DNA of 51,686 bases from a virus. The position numbers and the translations under genes were made by a program. The stretch covers positions 1 through 51,686 of the IMG/VR virus record IMGVR_UViG_3300045972_000789, one strand, 5' to 3'. This document shows, one piece after another, positions 29,252 to 38,033 of the stretch (position 1 is the stretch's first letter; every line of letters starts with the position of its first letter). The notes under the pieces were generated by a model. The model searched no databases and had not been told where the DNA came from. It worked only from the letters and a program-made list of their open reading frames with translations.

Positions 29252-29748
29252 AACGCACCTACAACCTGATAGCCAGCCGCGGCAACGAGATCGTATTTGA
29301 CGACCGCATCCAATCCGACAGCCCCCGCGATGCCCGACGGGAAATGAAAAACCTGCTTGGGCTCACCAGCCTGAGCGGCATCGTCTATTCGATCACCGAG
29401 ATTCCCGTGGATCTGATCCGCGAGATCGTCGATGCCAGGATTGCAGAACTGGCCGATGGCGCACCGCTCATTACGCCCATCCCCGCCGATGTGGAAGCGT
29501 TGGTGATGGAGCGCCTTGAGCCAATCCTGCGCCGCCTGGCCGCTTTGGAACACGCACCGGAAGAATTGCCCACCATCACCCGCTTCGACCCGCTGGCCGA
29601 TCTGCCTGAACCCGCCACCGAACCTGACTGGGTTTTGGTGAAACTCCACTTCCGCCGCTATGGCGACCCGGCCCGCACTGCTGCCAAATACGGCCTCGGG
29701 GTCCGCGAACTGAATGCCCGCGCCAGAAGGGAGGGGTGGGCGTCATGA
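29248..29748 (+). CDS. Phage protein of unknown function
   Basis: A 166-residue protein. The first 60 residues look like a small alpha/beta unit (YNLIASRGNEIVFDDRIQSDSPRDARREMKNLLG). A Glu/Leu-rich helix follows (VEALVMERLEPILRRLAALEHAPEEL). The C-terminus YGDPARTAAKYGLGVRELNARARREGW resembles an HTH-like helix pair. ATGA overlap with the HTH gene upstream and with the 51-residue gene downstream places it in one operon. No family recognised. Confidence 0.6.
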   Translation: MKRTYNLIASRGNEIVFDDRIQSDSPRDARREMKNLLGLTSLSGIVYSITEIPVDLIREIVDARIAELADGAPLITPIPADVEALVMERLEPILRRLAALEHAPEELPTITRFDPLADLPEPATEPDWVLVKLHFRRYGDPARTAAKYGLGVRELNARARREGWAS

Positions 29749-29900
29749 TCGAAGTTAGAAAATACCGCCAAACCCGGTTCTGGGCGATCTATGTGGACGG
29801 CGAACTTCTGGCCGTCACTGTCTATCGGAAGGGCGCACAGGCCATCGCCGACCTGATCCTTCAAATTCGTGTTAGAAAGGAGACCAGTGATGCCGCGTAA
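29745..29900 (+). CDS. Short phage protein of unknown function
   Basis: Fifty-one residues (MIEVRKYRQTRFWAIYVDGELLAVTVYRKGAQAIADL), predicted as a beta-hairpin followed by a helix. The start overlaps the upstream stop (ATGA) and the end overlaps the start of the AAA+ gene by 11 nt, so it is well embedded in the operon. The sequence WAIYVDGELLAVTVYRKGA recalls small phage proteins of no known function. Confidence 0.6.
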   Translation: MIEVRKYRQTRFWAIYVDGELLAVTVYRKGAQAIADLILQIRVRKETSDAA

Positions 29901-30516
29901 GCCGCCATCGGTTGCGCCAACCTGCTTTGTCCCGTCCTGTCCTACGGATTTCGTGGGGCAGGCGGGCAAGGTGGCTGAGGTGCTGCTGCGGAAATCTGAG
30001 CGTCTGCGGGCGAACCCTGACCAGCCACTCAAGCTCCTAATCTCGGGTGCTCCCGGCATCGGGAAAACCAGTCTGGCAAATTTGATCGCCCGCACGCTCG
30101 CCAGCCACCCCGCCGCCATCGAGGACGTTAGCGGCCGGGAGGTCGGGTTTGACCTCGCCCGCGAATGGACCCGCTCGCTTGCCTACGGATCGCTCTTCGG
30201 CCCGTGGTCGGTCAAGGTGGTGAATGAGTTAGACCGCTGCTCGAAGGATGCCCAGGACATGCTGCTAACCTACCTCGACCGCATGAAACCAGGCCACGCT
30301 TTTCTCGGCACCACGAACCTCGACCTCGGCAGTCTCACGGAACGGTTCCAAACCCGGTTTCAATCGGTCCGACTCCAGCCACCGGAAAACGAAATCCTCG
30401 CGGCCTTCCTCGCCCGGCGGTGGGGCGCTCCTATTGGGATTACCCGCCAGATCTCCGAAGGGGCTAGGGGTAACGTCAGGGCGGCGATGGCGGATTTGGA
30501 GATGTGGTGGGGATGA
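29890..30516 (+). CDS. AAA+ ATPase, clamp-loader-like
   Basis: A 208-residue ATPase with Walker A GAPGIGKTS (about 52-60) and a Walker B-like VNELDRCS. A sensor/arginine region follows (LGTTNLDLGSLTERFQTRFQSVRLQPPENE). This resembles the RFC/DnaX small-subunit core without the C-terminal collar, so it may be a helicase or clamp loader accessory. The start overlaps the previous gene. The last ~70 codons are duplicated in degenerate form at 33459-33662, on the far side of the FGE cargo gene. Confidence 0.78.
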   Translation: MPRKPPSVAPTCFVPSCPTDFVGQAGKVAEVLLRKSERLRANPDQPLKLLISGAPGIGKTSLANLIARTLASHPAAIEDVSGREVGFDLAREWTRSLAYGSLFGPWSVKVVNELDRCSKDAQDMLLTYLDRMKPGHAFLGTTNLDLGSLTERFQTRFQSVRLQPPENEILAAFLARRWGAPIGITRQISEGARGNVRAAMADLEMWWG

Positions 30517-30624
30517 TGGTCCGTGCAAGAGACGATGGTCGGACCTGAGGGTGAGGGAAAGAAGTTGCTCCTCTCCGGCAGGGCGGCTCCGCCTTGTCCT
30601 GCTTGTCGCGCCGCTACCTGCTGG

Positions 30625-33300
30625 TCAAGGGGCTGAACTGCGGGCTACGCGGAAGCCTACGGTGGCGTTGTTGTAGCTCGGGCCGAAGTAGAGGCGGCAC
30701 GCGACACGGCAGTGGTTCGCGTAGTCGTAAAAATTGCCACCCCTGAGCACCCGGGACGAGCCCGATGCAGGGCCGCGAGGATCCGTCTGCGAACCTGCGG
30801 TATAAACGTCATACCAGTCCCAACAAAACTCCCATAGGTTGCCCGACATATCATAAAGTCCATACCCGTTCCCCTCGAAACTACCCACCGGCGAGGTATC
30901 GGGATAGAATCCCATGCCCCAGACCGGATGGTAACCCCGCGTCGGACTCACGTCGTAACTGAAGGAACTATCGCTCCAATAGTTTGCCTGCGACTGGGTG
31001 ATGGTGTCGCCCCACGGAAACCGCTTCCCACTTAACCCACCGCGAGCCGCCCGTTCCCACTCCGCTTCGGTAGGCAAGCGATAGCCGTTGGCACTCCAAT
31101 TGCAAATCACCGCATTTCTTTCGCCCGTCCGGTAAACAGCGCCCGCGAACGTGTAGCACGCAGCTAGTCCTTCATTCTCGCTGCGGGCGTTGCACCATTT
31201 CACCATGTTAAACCAACTGATCGAATGCACCGGATGATTCGCGCCATTCGAGGTATAACCACCATCCCCTCCCACCAAATCCATGTAGCCGTGGGTCAAT
31301 CCCCAGGTCCGCACCGAATCCCAGACTGCCTTCGTCACCAAATACTTCTCCATGTAAAACCCACTCACCTGCACCGTATGAACCGGTAGCTCGTCTATAG
31401 ACCCGTCCCCACTGGCAGAAAGCACGTTACCCATCTGGAAACTCCCTGCCGGAATCAGCGCGAATCCGACAGGAGCAGGCGGCAACGGCTTTGACTGGAC
31501 AGTCAGCAACTGCTTGACCGGCAGCGCCGCATTCCAGTTAGAGTTGCCGTCCTGGGTCGCAGTGATGTAGACCGTGCCGACACTTACGGCGTGGATCTTG
31601 CCATCCACAATGGTCGCCACCGTCGGTGTGGAACTGGCGTAGCTAACCAACAGGCTGGAGGCTGCGCTGGCGGTTAAGGAAAAATCCTCGTCGCCGACAT
31701 GGAGAGCGGGCAACGAGGCGAAGGAGATTGTCTGGTTGCCCTTGCCGACTAACAATGTGCCGGACTTGGTGCCGCTCGCGTTGGGATCATTGACCGTGGC
31801 CACCACGGAATACGAGCCGACGTCGGTTGGCGCATCGGCGACCCCGTTATAAGTAACATCCACATTGAGTCCTGCCGGCACCGTGGTCGCCGTCACGACC
31901 CGTGGCTGCCCGTTATACGTCTGGCTCAAGCCCGCCAGAGTCACCGTGGCGGTCACCTTATTGACCGTTAGATAAACCGATTTTTGCACGCTGTCATACT
32001 TGGCCGAATCCGTGGGGGTGAATGTGACGCTCAGGGATTGCGAACCCACAGGCAACTTCGTTCCGGCAAGTGGCGAATAGGTGTATGTGCCGGGCACATT
32101 GGCTTTGGCATTGAGCTGGGCGGCGGAAAGCACCGTGCCGTAGGTGATCGCCGCCGGGTTCGCCCAGGTGAGCACCGGCGTGGCCTTGCCACCAACTGTG
32201 AAGGTTTGTGTGACATCGGCGGCTGCCGTCCAACTTGCAGATCCCGCCTGCTTGGCGGTGATGGTTGCCGTGCCATTGCCAAGCACATGGATCCTGCCGG
32301 CCACGATCTTGGCGACTTTGAGATTCGAACTGGCATAAGTTACCGTTAGGCCGGAACTCGAAGTGGCGCCGGGTGCGAAATCCACGTCGCCGACTCCTTT
32401 GTTAGGCAGGGGTAAGAAGCTGATCGTCTGGCTGCCGGTAGCCACCACCAATGTCTGCTTGACCGGCGGCGCGGCGGCCCAGTTGGCAGTGCCGACCTGG
32501 CTCGAGGTGATCACAGCCGTCCCCTTGCCGACCAAATGGATTTTCCCGGCCATGATGGTCGCCACCGCCGGGGCGGAACTGGTGAAAGTCACAGTCAGGC
32601 CGGAGCTCGCGCTGGCACCCGGCGAAAAATCCGCGTCGCCCATGGTGTGGCCTGTTAGCGCCGGAAAATCAATCGTCTGGAGCTTTTTGGCGATAACCAG
32701 TGTTTTGGCCACCGCCAGCGCGGGTTTCCGGTTGTCGTCGCCCGCCTGGCTCGCCGTGACTTTAACGCTGCCCGCCCCCACGACATGCAATTGGTTGCCA
32801 TCCACAATGGTCGCCACCGCCGGGGCGGAACTCACATAACTCACCGCCAGGCTGGATGAGGCCGTTGCCGTTAGTTCGCAATCCGCATCGCCGTAGTGTC
32901 GCGCGGGAGGGGCAGGAAACGTGATGGTTTGCGCGCCCTTAGCCACCACCAGCGACACGGATTTTTGGGCGCTGCTATATTTGACGGTGTCAGTGGGCGT
33001 AAACAAGACATTCAGGGTCTGGGTGCCCGCCGGTAATTTCACCCCGGCAGCGGGGATGTAGTCAAACTGCCCCGGCACATTGGCTTTGGCGTTGAGTTGT
33101 TTGACCGAGAGCGCCGTACCGTAGGGAATGGCTACGGGATTCGCCCAGGTGAGGGTCACGCTGGCCGCCGAAAGGGTGCCGGCCATGCCGCAGCACATCA
33201 CCAGCAACAGCAGCGCAGCGCGCATGGCGGCCATGCGTTGGTGAAAAAATGACGAATTCCGCACAGATGCGGGGGGTCTCATGACGGAGGGGGTGTTCAT
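30625..33300 (-). CDS. Large secreted protein: MBG/Ig-like repeats plus FGE-sulfatase (C-type lectin fold) domain
   Basis: An 891-residue protein. A signal peptide lies at ~26-45 (MRAALLLLVMCCGMAGTLSA). Two copies of an LTWANPxAIxYGTxLS...NAKANVPG module (near 50 and 385), one YNGQPRVVTATTVPAGL MBG domain, and about five copies of a QTISFxxLPxxxxGDxDF bacterial-Ig-like unit follow. The C-terminal ~260 residues are an FGE-sulfatase/SUMF1-type domain (FALIPAGSFQMGN, SWFNMVKWCNA, GYRLPTEAEWERAARGG, GLYDMSGNLWEFCWDWYD, RVLRGGNFYDYANHCR, VGFRVARS). Probably a surface or secreted adhesin-like protein, not a sulfatase activator. It looks like host-type cargo. The opening ATG could also be at residue 23 or 26. 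Confidence 0.75.
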   Translation of the reverse strand: MNTPSVMRPPASVRNSSFFHQRMAAMRAALLLLVMCCGMAGTLSAASVTLTWANPVAIPYGTALSVKQLNAKANVPGQFDYIPAAGVKLPAGTQTLNVLFTPTDTVKYSSAQKSVSLVVAKGAQTITFPAPPARHYGDADCELTATASSSLAVSYVSSAPAVATIVDGNQLHVVGAGSVKVTASQAGDDNRKPALAVAKTLVIAKKLQTIDFPALTGHTMGDADFSPGASASSGLTVTFTSSAPAVATIMAGKIHLVGKGTAVITSSQVGTANWAAAPPVKQTLVVATGSQTISFLPLPNKGVGDVDFAPGATSSSGLTVTYASSNLKVAKIVAGRIHVLGNGTATITAKQAGSASWTAAADVTQTFTVGGKATPVLTWANPAAITYGTVLSAAQLNAKANVPGTYTYSPLAGTKLPVGSQSLSVTFTPTDSAKYDSVQKSVYLTVNKVTATVTLAGLSQTYNGQPRVVTATTVPAGLNVDVTYNGVADAPTDVGSYSVVATVNDPNASGTKSGTLLVGKGNQTISFASLPALHVGDEDFSLTASAASSLLVSYASSTPTVATIVDGKIHAVSVGTVYITATQDGNSNWNAALPVKQLLTVQSKPLPPAPVGFALIPAGSFQMGNVLSASGDGSIDELPVHTVQVSGFYMEKYLVTKAVWDSVRTWGLTHGYMDLVGGDGGYTSNGANHPVHSISWFNMVKWCNARSENEGLAACYTFAGAVYRTGERNAVICNWSANGYRLPTEAEWERAARGGLSGKRFPWGDTITQSQANYWSDSSFSYDVSPTRGYHPVWGMGFYPDTSPVGSFEGNGYGLYDMSGNLWEFCWDWYDVYTAGSQTDPRGPASGSSRVLRGGNFYDYANHCRVACRLYFGPSYNNATVGFRVARSSAP

Positions 33301-33458
33301 TGCGTGGGGGAAGATTGATGATGGCGTGCGACTGAAACGATAAGAATATGCAACCCTCCGTAAATTTGATGAACATTTCAGCGGACGGGCTGACGACTAT
33401 TTGGTAGCTGAAGCGGCTGCTGGTGACAAGCACTTAAAGGCAAACAACCGCGTTATGC

Positions 33459-33662
33459 ACCACGAACCTCGACGTCGCCAACCTAACCGAACGCTTCCAG
33501 ACCCGCTTTCAATCGGTCCGCCTCCAGCCAGCGGAAAATGAGACTCTCGCGCAATTCCTCGCCTGCGGTGGACGCTCCTATCGCTATCACCTGACAGGTG
33601 GCGGAAGGGGCAAGGGCGACGCCTTGAAGGCGATGGCTGATTTGGAGATGTGGTTTGGGTGA
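33459..33662 (+). pseudogene. Duplicated 3' fragment of the AAA+ ATPase gene
   Basis: Encodes TTNLDVANLTERFQTRFQSV...MADLEMWFG, nearly parallel to the last ~70 residues of the ATPase at 29890-30516 (TTNLDLGSLTERFQTRFQSV...MADLEMWWG). The middle differs, and no start codon or Walker motifs are present. Homology begins at 33457 against 30308. The fragment flanks the cargo gene on the side opposite the intact copy, so cargo insertion and duplication are linked. Confidence 0.75.
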
Positions 33663-33907
33663 ATGCCGCCAACTTAGCTGCTCGGCTTGGCCGCGACCGG
33701 ACTGCCGAATGGTGGCGCCGGGATCGGGCTGGATGGTGGGGAAAATGGGAACGCATTTATTTGAATTTTTCAATCAACTTACTCACGGCCTTGTCTAATC
33801 TTTTTTCCGAAGACTTATCTGTCTCAGGTGTTGAAGCAATGATGCCAAATCCCTTATTGGGAGCCAACCAGAAGACGGTGGTAAACTTATTGCATAGACC
33901 AAGATGA
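33659..33907 (+). pseudogene. Possible 5' remnant of a phage gene cut by cargo
   Basis: GTG at 33659 overlaps the stop of the ATPase fragment (GTGA), the coupling typical of this operon. It begins VNAANLAARLGRDRTAEWWRRDRAGWWGKWERI, a GC-rich, phage-like sequence. From about 33745 the frame runs through AT-rich DNA antisense to the hydrolase gene. The meaningful part is therefore about 28 codons. No intact homologue follows the intact ATPase. Confidence 0.35.
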
Positions 33908-35040
33908 GTGTAAACAGTGCCGTTAGCCCATGGCCTTTCCGTGATTATGAAACCCATGCCAAAATTATATGGCTTGACTTTAGTGTGAAGTGTGTTGTAG
34001 TTTACTTCTGAAACACCAAGTGGATTCTCTTCACTGAAAGCCAAATGGAAAAGATAAAATTTCGCGAGGTCTTCCATGCGGCACGAAATTCCGCCTGCCG
34101 GCATTGTAAGCGGTGTATCAATATCAGAGGTAGGAACGGCGGTGGTCATGCCGAGAGGATTAAATACATGCAAAACCATTAGATTCTCCCATGATTTGGA
34201 GGTTGCCTTTTCAAGCATCGAAGCCGCAAGGTAGTAACCCGCATTTGAATATATCGATTTGCTGCCTGGCTTGAAAAGAGGCTTTTTTGAGGTTACAAGT
34301 TGCAGCAGTAGTAGTCGTTGTGCGGTTGGGTTACCACGGCTTGCGGACGCCTTGGCAAGTTCTCCTGATTTCCAAAACGCATCCCGTTCAGGCGCACCAG
34401 CAGTATGGGTAAGGAGTTGCGCGAGACTCACTGTGGCAAAGGAAGAATCCATTTTATTTTTAAGTTCTGGAAAAGCCTCAGCCAAAGTTGTTTCCCATTT
34501 TATAACACCCTTCGTAACCAAAACCGCAGCTAATGTCGCAGTCATGGATTTGCTGCAGGAGGCAATTACGTATGAATCTGTATGTTGTAGTTTATCTTTT
34601 CCTTGAACTTTTCCATCGCAGCCTACCCCTCGTATGGAAAAGTCACGGATAACTGCAATACCGAGACCATCAAGTCCAGAGCCAGCGCGCGCCGCGTGAG
34701 CGGAATCGTCTAGGTTTGCGATATCTTTATCTACTTTGTTATACTCAATCTGGTCAGGTTTAGATTGTGTCAGTTGGGGCAAAGCAGCGGATCCCGGGGC
34801 ATCAAGTTTCTTCGCCTGCTCGATACTTTCCGGCGAGAGCTTCGAAAACGGCACTTGGATCTGCTTGCCATCCTTCTCCATAATCACCGTCTTGCCATTC
34901 AGTTTAACAAACTTCGCTTGGATAACCCGACCATCCGTTGAAGTCCAAGGCAAGGGAGGAACGGCTTCTTGTGCTTGGATCCTGTTGCTGACTGAAATGA
35001 GCAATGCTACGACCACAAAGAACAAGCGATTAAAAGTCAT
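33757..35040 (-). CDS. Secreted serine hydrolase, beta-lactamase (class C) family, with SHD1-like domain
   Basis: A 427-residue protein with a signal peptide (FFVVVALLISVSNRIQA). Residues ~30-78 form an SHD1-like domain (PLPWTSTDGRVIQAKFVKLNGKTVIMEKDGKQIQVPFSKLSPES). Residues ~100-425 are a beta-lactamase/PBP4-type domain with the SxxK motif in ASCSKSMTA and YSNAGYY as the YxN motif. Likely a periplasmic peptidase or esterase; activity on beta-lactams cannot be inferred. It is AT-rich compared with phage genes. SHD1 domains are typical of Planctomycetota/Verrucomicrobiota secreted proteins, which supports a host origin. Confidence 0.82.
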   Translation of the reverse strand: MTFNRLFFVVVALLISVSNRIQAQEAVPPLPWTSTDGRVIQAKFVKLNGKTVIMEKDGKQIQVPFSKLSPESIEQAKKLDAPGSAALPQLTQSKPDQIEYNKVDKDIANLDDSAHAARAGSGLDGLGIAVIRDFSIRGVGCDGKVQGKDKLQHTDSYVIASCSKSMTATLAAVLVTKGVIKWETTLAEAFPELKNKMDSSFATVSLAQLLTHTAGAPERDAFWKSGELAKASASRGNPTAQRLLLLQLVTSKKPLFKPGSKSIYSNAGYYLAASMLEKATSKSWENLMVLHVFNPLGMTTAVPTSDIDTPLTMPAGGISCRMEDLAKFYLFHLAFSEENPLGVSEVNYNTLHTKVKPYNFGMGFIITERPWANGTVYTHLGLCNKFTTVFWLAPNKGFGIIASTPETDKSSEKRLDKAVSKLIEKFK

Positions 35041-35162
35041 TATATTAACTATGTTAGACCGAGAAAAACTAATTTTGTAGTAACGGCTGTTAAAAGAGCC
35101 GGTGGACGGACCGGAGAACGTGGAGGGAAGTTTATATTACGTTAGAGTTCGGTAATTACGGC

Positions 35163-35708
35163 TTAGCGCAATCTGGAATACGCATCGAGTTGTTGCTGTT
35201 GCAGTATTCCATATGGATTAGATGGATCAAGAATATGCGTTCCAGGCGCAGTCCGTTGTTGCGGACTACCAGTTTCTCTACTGATTGGCTCAAGGAGTTT
35301 ACATTCCTTAATTTCACTTGCTCCAATAGACGCAGGAACTTCGGTGAGTTTGAGTATGCGCGCTGTGGGCTGTGCAATCTCGGCCTTAAGATATTTGGAT
35401 TTGCCCTGTTCCACCCGGACAGTCGCTTTCCTGTTCCAGTCGATCTTGGTGACAAAAATGGTGTCGCCAGGTTGTCCGACATAGGGGAAATATCCACCAT
35501 GACGAATTATGGTGATTAGATTTCCGTTTGCTTTTAGTGTCCCAGTGGCGACGCATCCCAAACGCGTTTGTTGATATATATAAACTACTCCTTTACCGGG
35601 TGGTGGATTAACAGGCACAAAGGAAGTTCCGTTGGCACCGCAGCTGGTGAAGACTGTGGAAATAACGACGCATCCAAATGCTGTGACAATCATCAGGAAC
35701 TTGTTCAT
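35163..35708 (-). CDS. Lipoprotein, DUF2846-like
   Basis: A 181-residue lipoprotein with signal and lipobox-like VFTSCG (Cys23). The beta-rich core KGVVYIYQQTRLGCVATGTLKANGN...GGYFPYVGQPGDTIFVTKIDWNRKATVRVEQGKSKYLKAEI resembles DUF2846 domains. The C-terminus is Gln-rich (GILQQQQLDAY). Function unknown; such proteins sit in the envelope. It lies 122 bp upstream of the hydrolase and 51 bp downstream of a similar lipoprotein, so the three may be an operon or a related cluster. Confidence 0.65.
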   Translation of the reverse strand: MNKFLMIVTAFGCVVISTVFTSCGANGTSFVPVNPPPGKGVVYIYQQTRLGCVATGTLKANGNLITIIRHGGYFPYVGQPGDTIFVTKIDWNRKATVRVEQGKSKYLKAEIAQPTARILKLTEVPASIGASEIKECKLLEPISRETGSPQQRTAPGTHILDPSNPYGILQQQQLDAYSRLR

Positions 35709-35759
35709 TTATCAATTTTGGCTTGTTTTGATTAGCGGCATCCGAGTTGTTGTCCGTTT

Positions 35760-36257
35760 TTAATTTATGGTCTCAATACCCATTGATAGATTTGAATTCG
35801 TGATTTTGCTTCTCCCTTCAGCATCGGACAATCTGGCCCACGAAACCACCGGCGTACTCGCGACAATTACATCGACTGTGAAAAGGGGTGTCATCTTTAG
35901 AAAGACATTTTCGCCCTTGTTCGCGTTGAACTTGTAATCAGAGACCCCGAGTTTCACTCCAGTAATGTTTTTCCCATAAGCGGATATCGTGTGTTGACCA
36001 GCCGGGATGTCCAATAGACTAAATTGGTTAGCCTCAGGGGCACGGTCTGCTGGCTTGCCGTCGAGATCCAAGTTCACTGGTCTCGCATTCCCCCCAAGTC
36101 CAAAGATCATGGGACGATAAATGAAAACATTGACCCTGCCAGGTGTAGGATTGAATCGCTTGGCTAACGCTTCTTCTTCCGCCTGGCCAGGGTCCGTTCC
36201 GCACGATGCCAGAATCAAAGTGGAAATGGCCGCAAGTAAAGTGATGCTCTTATTCAT
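35760..36257 (-). CDS. Lipoprotein, DUF2846-like (second copy)
   Basis: A 165-residue lipoprotein with lipobox LILASCG (Cys19). The core PGRVNVFIYRPMIFGLGGNARPVNLDLDGKPADRAP...FSLLDIPAGQHTISAYGKN follows the DUF2846 pattern of a short strand, a substituted surface loop and a PAGxHTI turn. It appears distantly related in layout to the neighbouring lipoprotein. ATG 36257 chosen to start the signal peptide; the leader is CA-rich (CAAACAATAACAAAC). AT-rich like the rest of this island. Confidence 0.65.
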   Translation of the reverse strand: MNKSITLLAAISTLILASCGTDPGQAEEEALAKRFNPTPGRVNVFIYRPMIFGLGGNARPVNLDLDGKPADRAPEANQFSLLDIPAGQHTISAYGKNITGVKLGVSDYKFNANKGENVFLKMTPLFTVDVIVASTPVVSWARLSDAEGRSKITNSNLSMGIETIN

Positions 36258-37022
36258 GTTTGTTATTGTTTGTGAGTGGTTTCTGATGGGCATATTATGG
36301 TGTTTCCAAGGATGGATAGGATGCGGGATAATTCCCCCCCTCTTCCGTTCTTAAGAGGTCACGGTCGGAAATCACACGGAATTTGAAACAATCGTCAGAT
36401 GGACTGCCTGAAATTGCGGCGAGTGCCTGTATGGGAAAGAGAAATGGGGCACGAAGCGGGGGCAAAGGATAGGGGCATGAGGTTAGATGATTCACTTAGT
36501 AAGTGTTTTCTCATTTTTTATTTTCAAGAGTCCATGTCAAAAACTACGCATATTGACTCAAGTTTCACGCATGTCCTGCTCCATGTCCTTGGTCGATCTA
36601 GTTTTGACACAATGCATGCCAATGCTGCGCAATAGTCAGGTTAATCGTCGGCGGCTAGCAACTTTAATGTGATAGAATGGTGACAGTTAGAGATTTGCCT
36701 CGCCCATAACCCATTGATAGTGATGAGGAAATCTATTTACGATGGTGACAAAGTCCTTGGGTCCTCCCACCCCCATCCAAATCCTGTGAAAGGTGCTTTT
36801 TTCAACTTTACACTTTTTTTGCGTCGAAAATTGGGGGTTTGGCGGCTGGAAATTCACGGGCGAAATGTCGCAAAACGTTGTAAATAAGACTGTTGAGAAA
36901 ACATAGGCTGCTAGGCATTCTGTTATTACTGCTAGATTTTAGGTGTAAAGCGTGTAAAGTAAACCATCAAAAAGTGTAAACCGGGGCGGTTTTTCGGGCG
37001 GATAATCCGCAGGCGGCGGGGA
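36258..37022. other. AT-rich non-coding stretch with GTGTAAA repeats
   Basis: No convincing gene in 765 bp. Near the right end are an inverted repeat TTTACACTTTTT (36807-36818) / AAAAAGTGTAAA (36969-36980) and two direct GTGTAAAG copies at 36943 and 36952, 9 bp apart. These could be binding sites for a regulator or replication protein. A short GCGGAT / ATCCGC stem at about 36998-37010 lies just after the epimerase stop and may help terminate it. Confidence 0.45.
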
Positions 37023-37895
37023 TCAGGAATCCGGCCCGTCCGGGAAGGAAATCCGGGGTTGCCACCCGAGTTCCGCCCCGACGGACGTGATGGACGCAAG
37101 GGTTTCCGGCACATCGGCTGGATGGGGTGCTTGGTGCTCCACCAATGGCGCGGCGGATTTGGCGGCGGCTGCCAGCATGTCGAGAACCGAGTGGTTTTGA
37201 CCAGTGCCGACGTTCAGGACGGCTGATCCGGGACCCGGCCACTGAACCGCTAGGCCGACTGCCCGGGCTACATCGGCAACGTGGGTCAGGTCGCGACGCT
37301 GGCTGCCGTCGCCATTGATGACGACCGGTTTGCCCGCCTCGATCCGGCGGCGGAACGATTCCAGGGCAAGGTCGGGGCGCTGGCCGTTACCCCACACCGA
37401 GAAGAACCGCAGGGCGACGAAGCGCAGGCCGTGCTGGCGGGCGTAGAGGCGGCCCCATTGCTCGCCGTGGAGTTTGGTTAGCGCGTAGGGGCTGAGCGGG
37501 TCAGGCAGGGCCGTTTCCTCGGCTGGCAGCGGCGTGTCCGGGCCATAGACGCTGGACGACGAGGCGAAGACGAAGTGCGGGGTGCCCATGCGGCGGCAAT
37601 GTTCCAACAGGCGGAGCGTGCCGATGACGTTGGTGAACTCGTAGTCGAGCTTACGGTCCATCGACGGGCGGACACCGGCCAGCGCGGCCAGGTGGACCAC
37701 CGCGTCGAAGGTCTGGTTCGGCAACAACCCCTGGCGGATGTCGCAGGCGTAGAACCGGACGCCCTCGGGCAGCAGCTCCGGTGGAGGCATCTGGTCGAGC
37801 CCCATCACCTTGTGCCCTGCTTCGTGGAGGTGGCGGACGACGTGGCGACCAATGAAGCCCGAGGATCCAGTGACGAGAATGGAGAGCGGTTCCAT
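37023..37895 (-). CDS. NAD-dependent nucleotide-sugar epimerase/dehydratase (SDR)
   Basis: A 290-residue extended short-chain dehydrogenase. The NAD-binding GSSGFIG is at residues 10-16, the catalytic pair is Y137-K141 in SPYALTKLHGE, with ASSSSVYG upstream and RFFSVWGNGQRPD typical of GalE/WbpP-type enzymes. It would modify a UDP- or dTDP-sugar in the cytoplasm. It is slightly short at the C-terminus. A GTTGAC element 14 nt upstream marks it as part of the phage programme. It might supply the sugar donor for the TAGT-like glycosyltransferase, or alter host surface polysaccharide; both are inferences. Confidence 0.82.
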   Translation of the reverse strand: MEPLSILVTGSSGFIGRHVVRHLHEAGHKVMGLDQMPPPELLPEGVRFYACDIRQGLLPNQTFDAVVHLAALAGVRPSMDRKLDYEFTNVIGTLRLLEHCRRMGTPHFVFASSSSVYGPDTPLPAEETALPDPLSPYALTKLHGEQWGRLYARQHGLRFVALRFFSVWGNGQRPDLALESFRRRIEAGKPVVINGDGSQRRDLTHVADVARAVGLAVQWPGPGSAVLNVGTGQNHSVLDMLAAAAKSAAPLVEHQAPHPADVPETLASITSVGAELGWQPRISFPDGPDS

Positions 37896-37909
37896 TCCCC
37901 GCGCCGCGA

Positions 37910-37915
37910 GTCAAC
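37910..37915 (-). promoter_or_regulatory. Start-proximal GTTGAC element (gap 14 to ATG 37895)
   Basis: Shows that the element is not limited to structural genes. It lies at the edge of a cassette-like insertion, as at 18146. Confidence 0.6.
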
Positions 37916-38033
37916 CGGCTAACACTTTATCTCGACTGTTAGTCCATTGTGCTTTAAAAGCCCCTTGTCGTCGGGCACCTTTGGAACCAGCCCGTCAGGT
38001 TGTATTTGTTCCAAAAACACCACAAGTCAAAAC

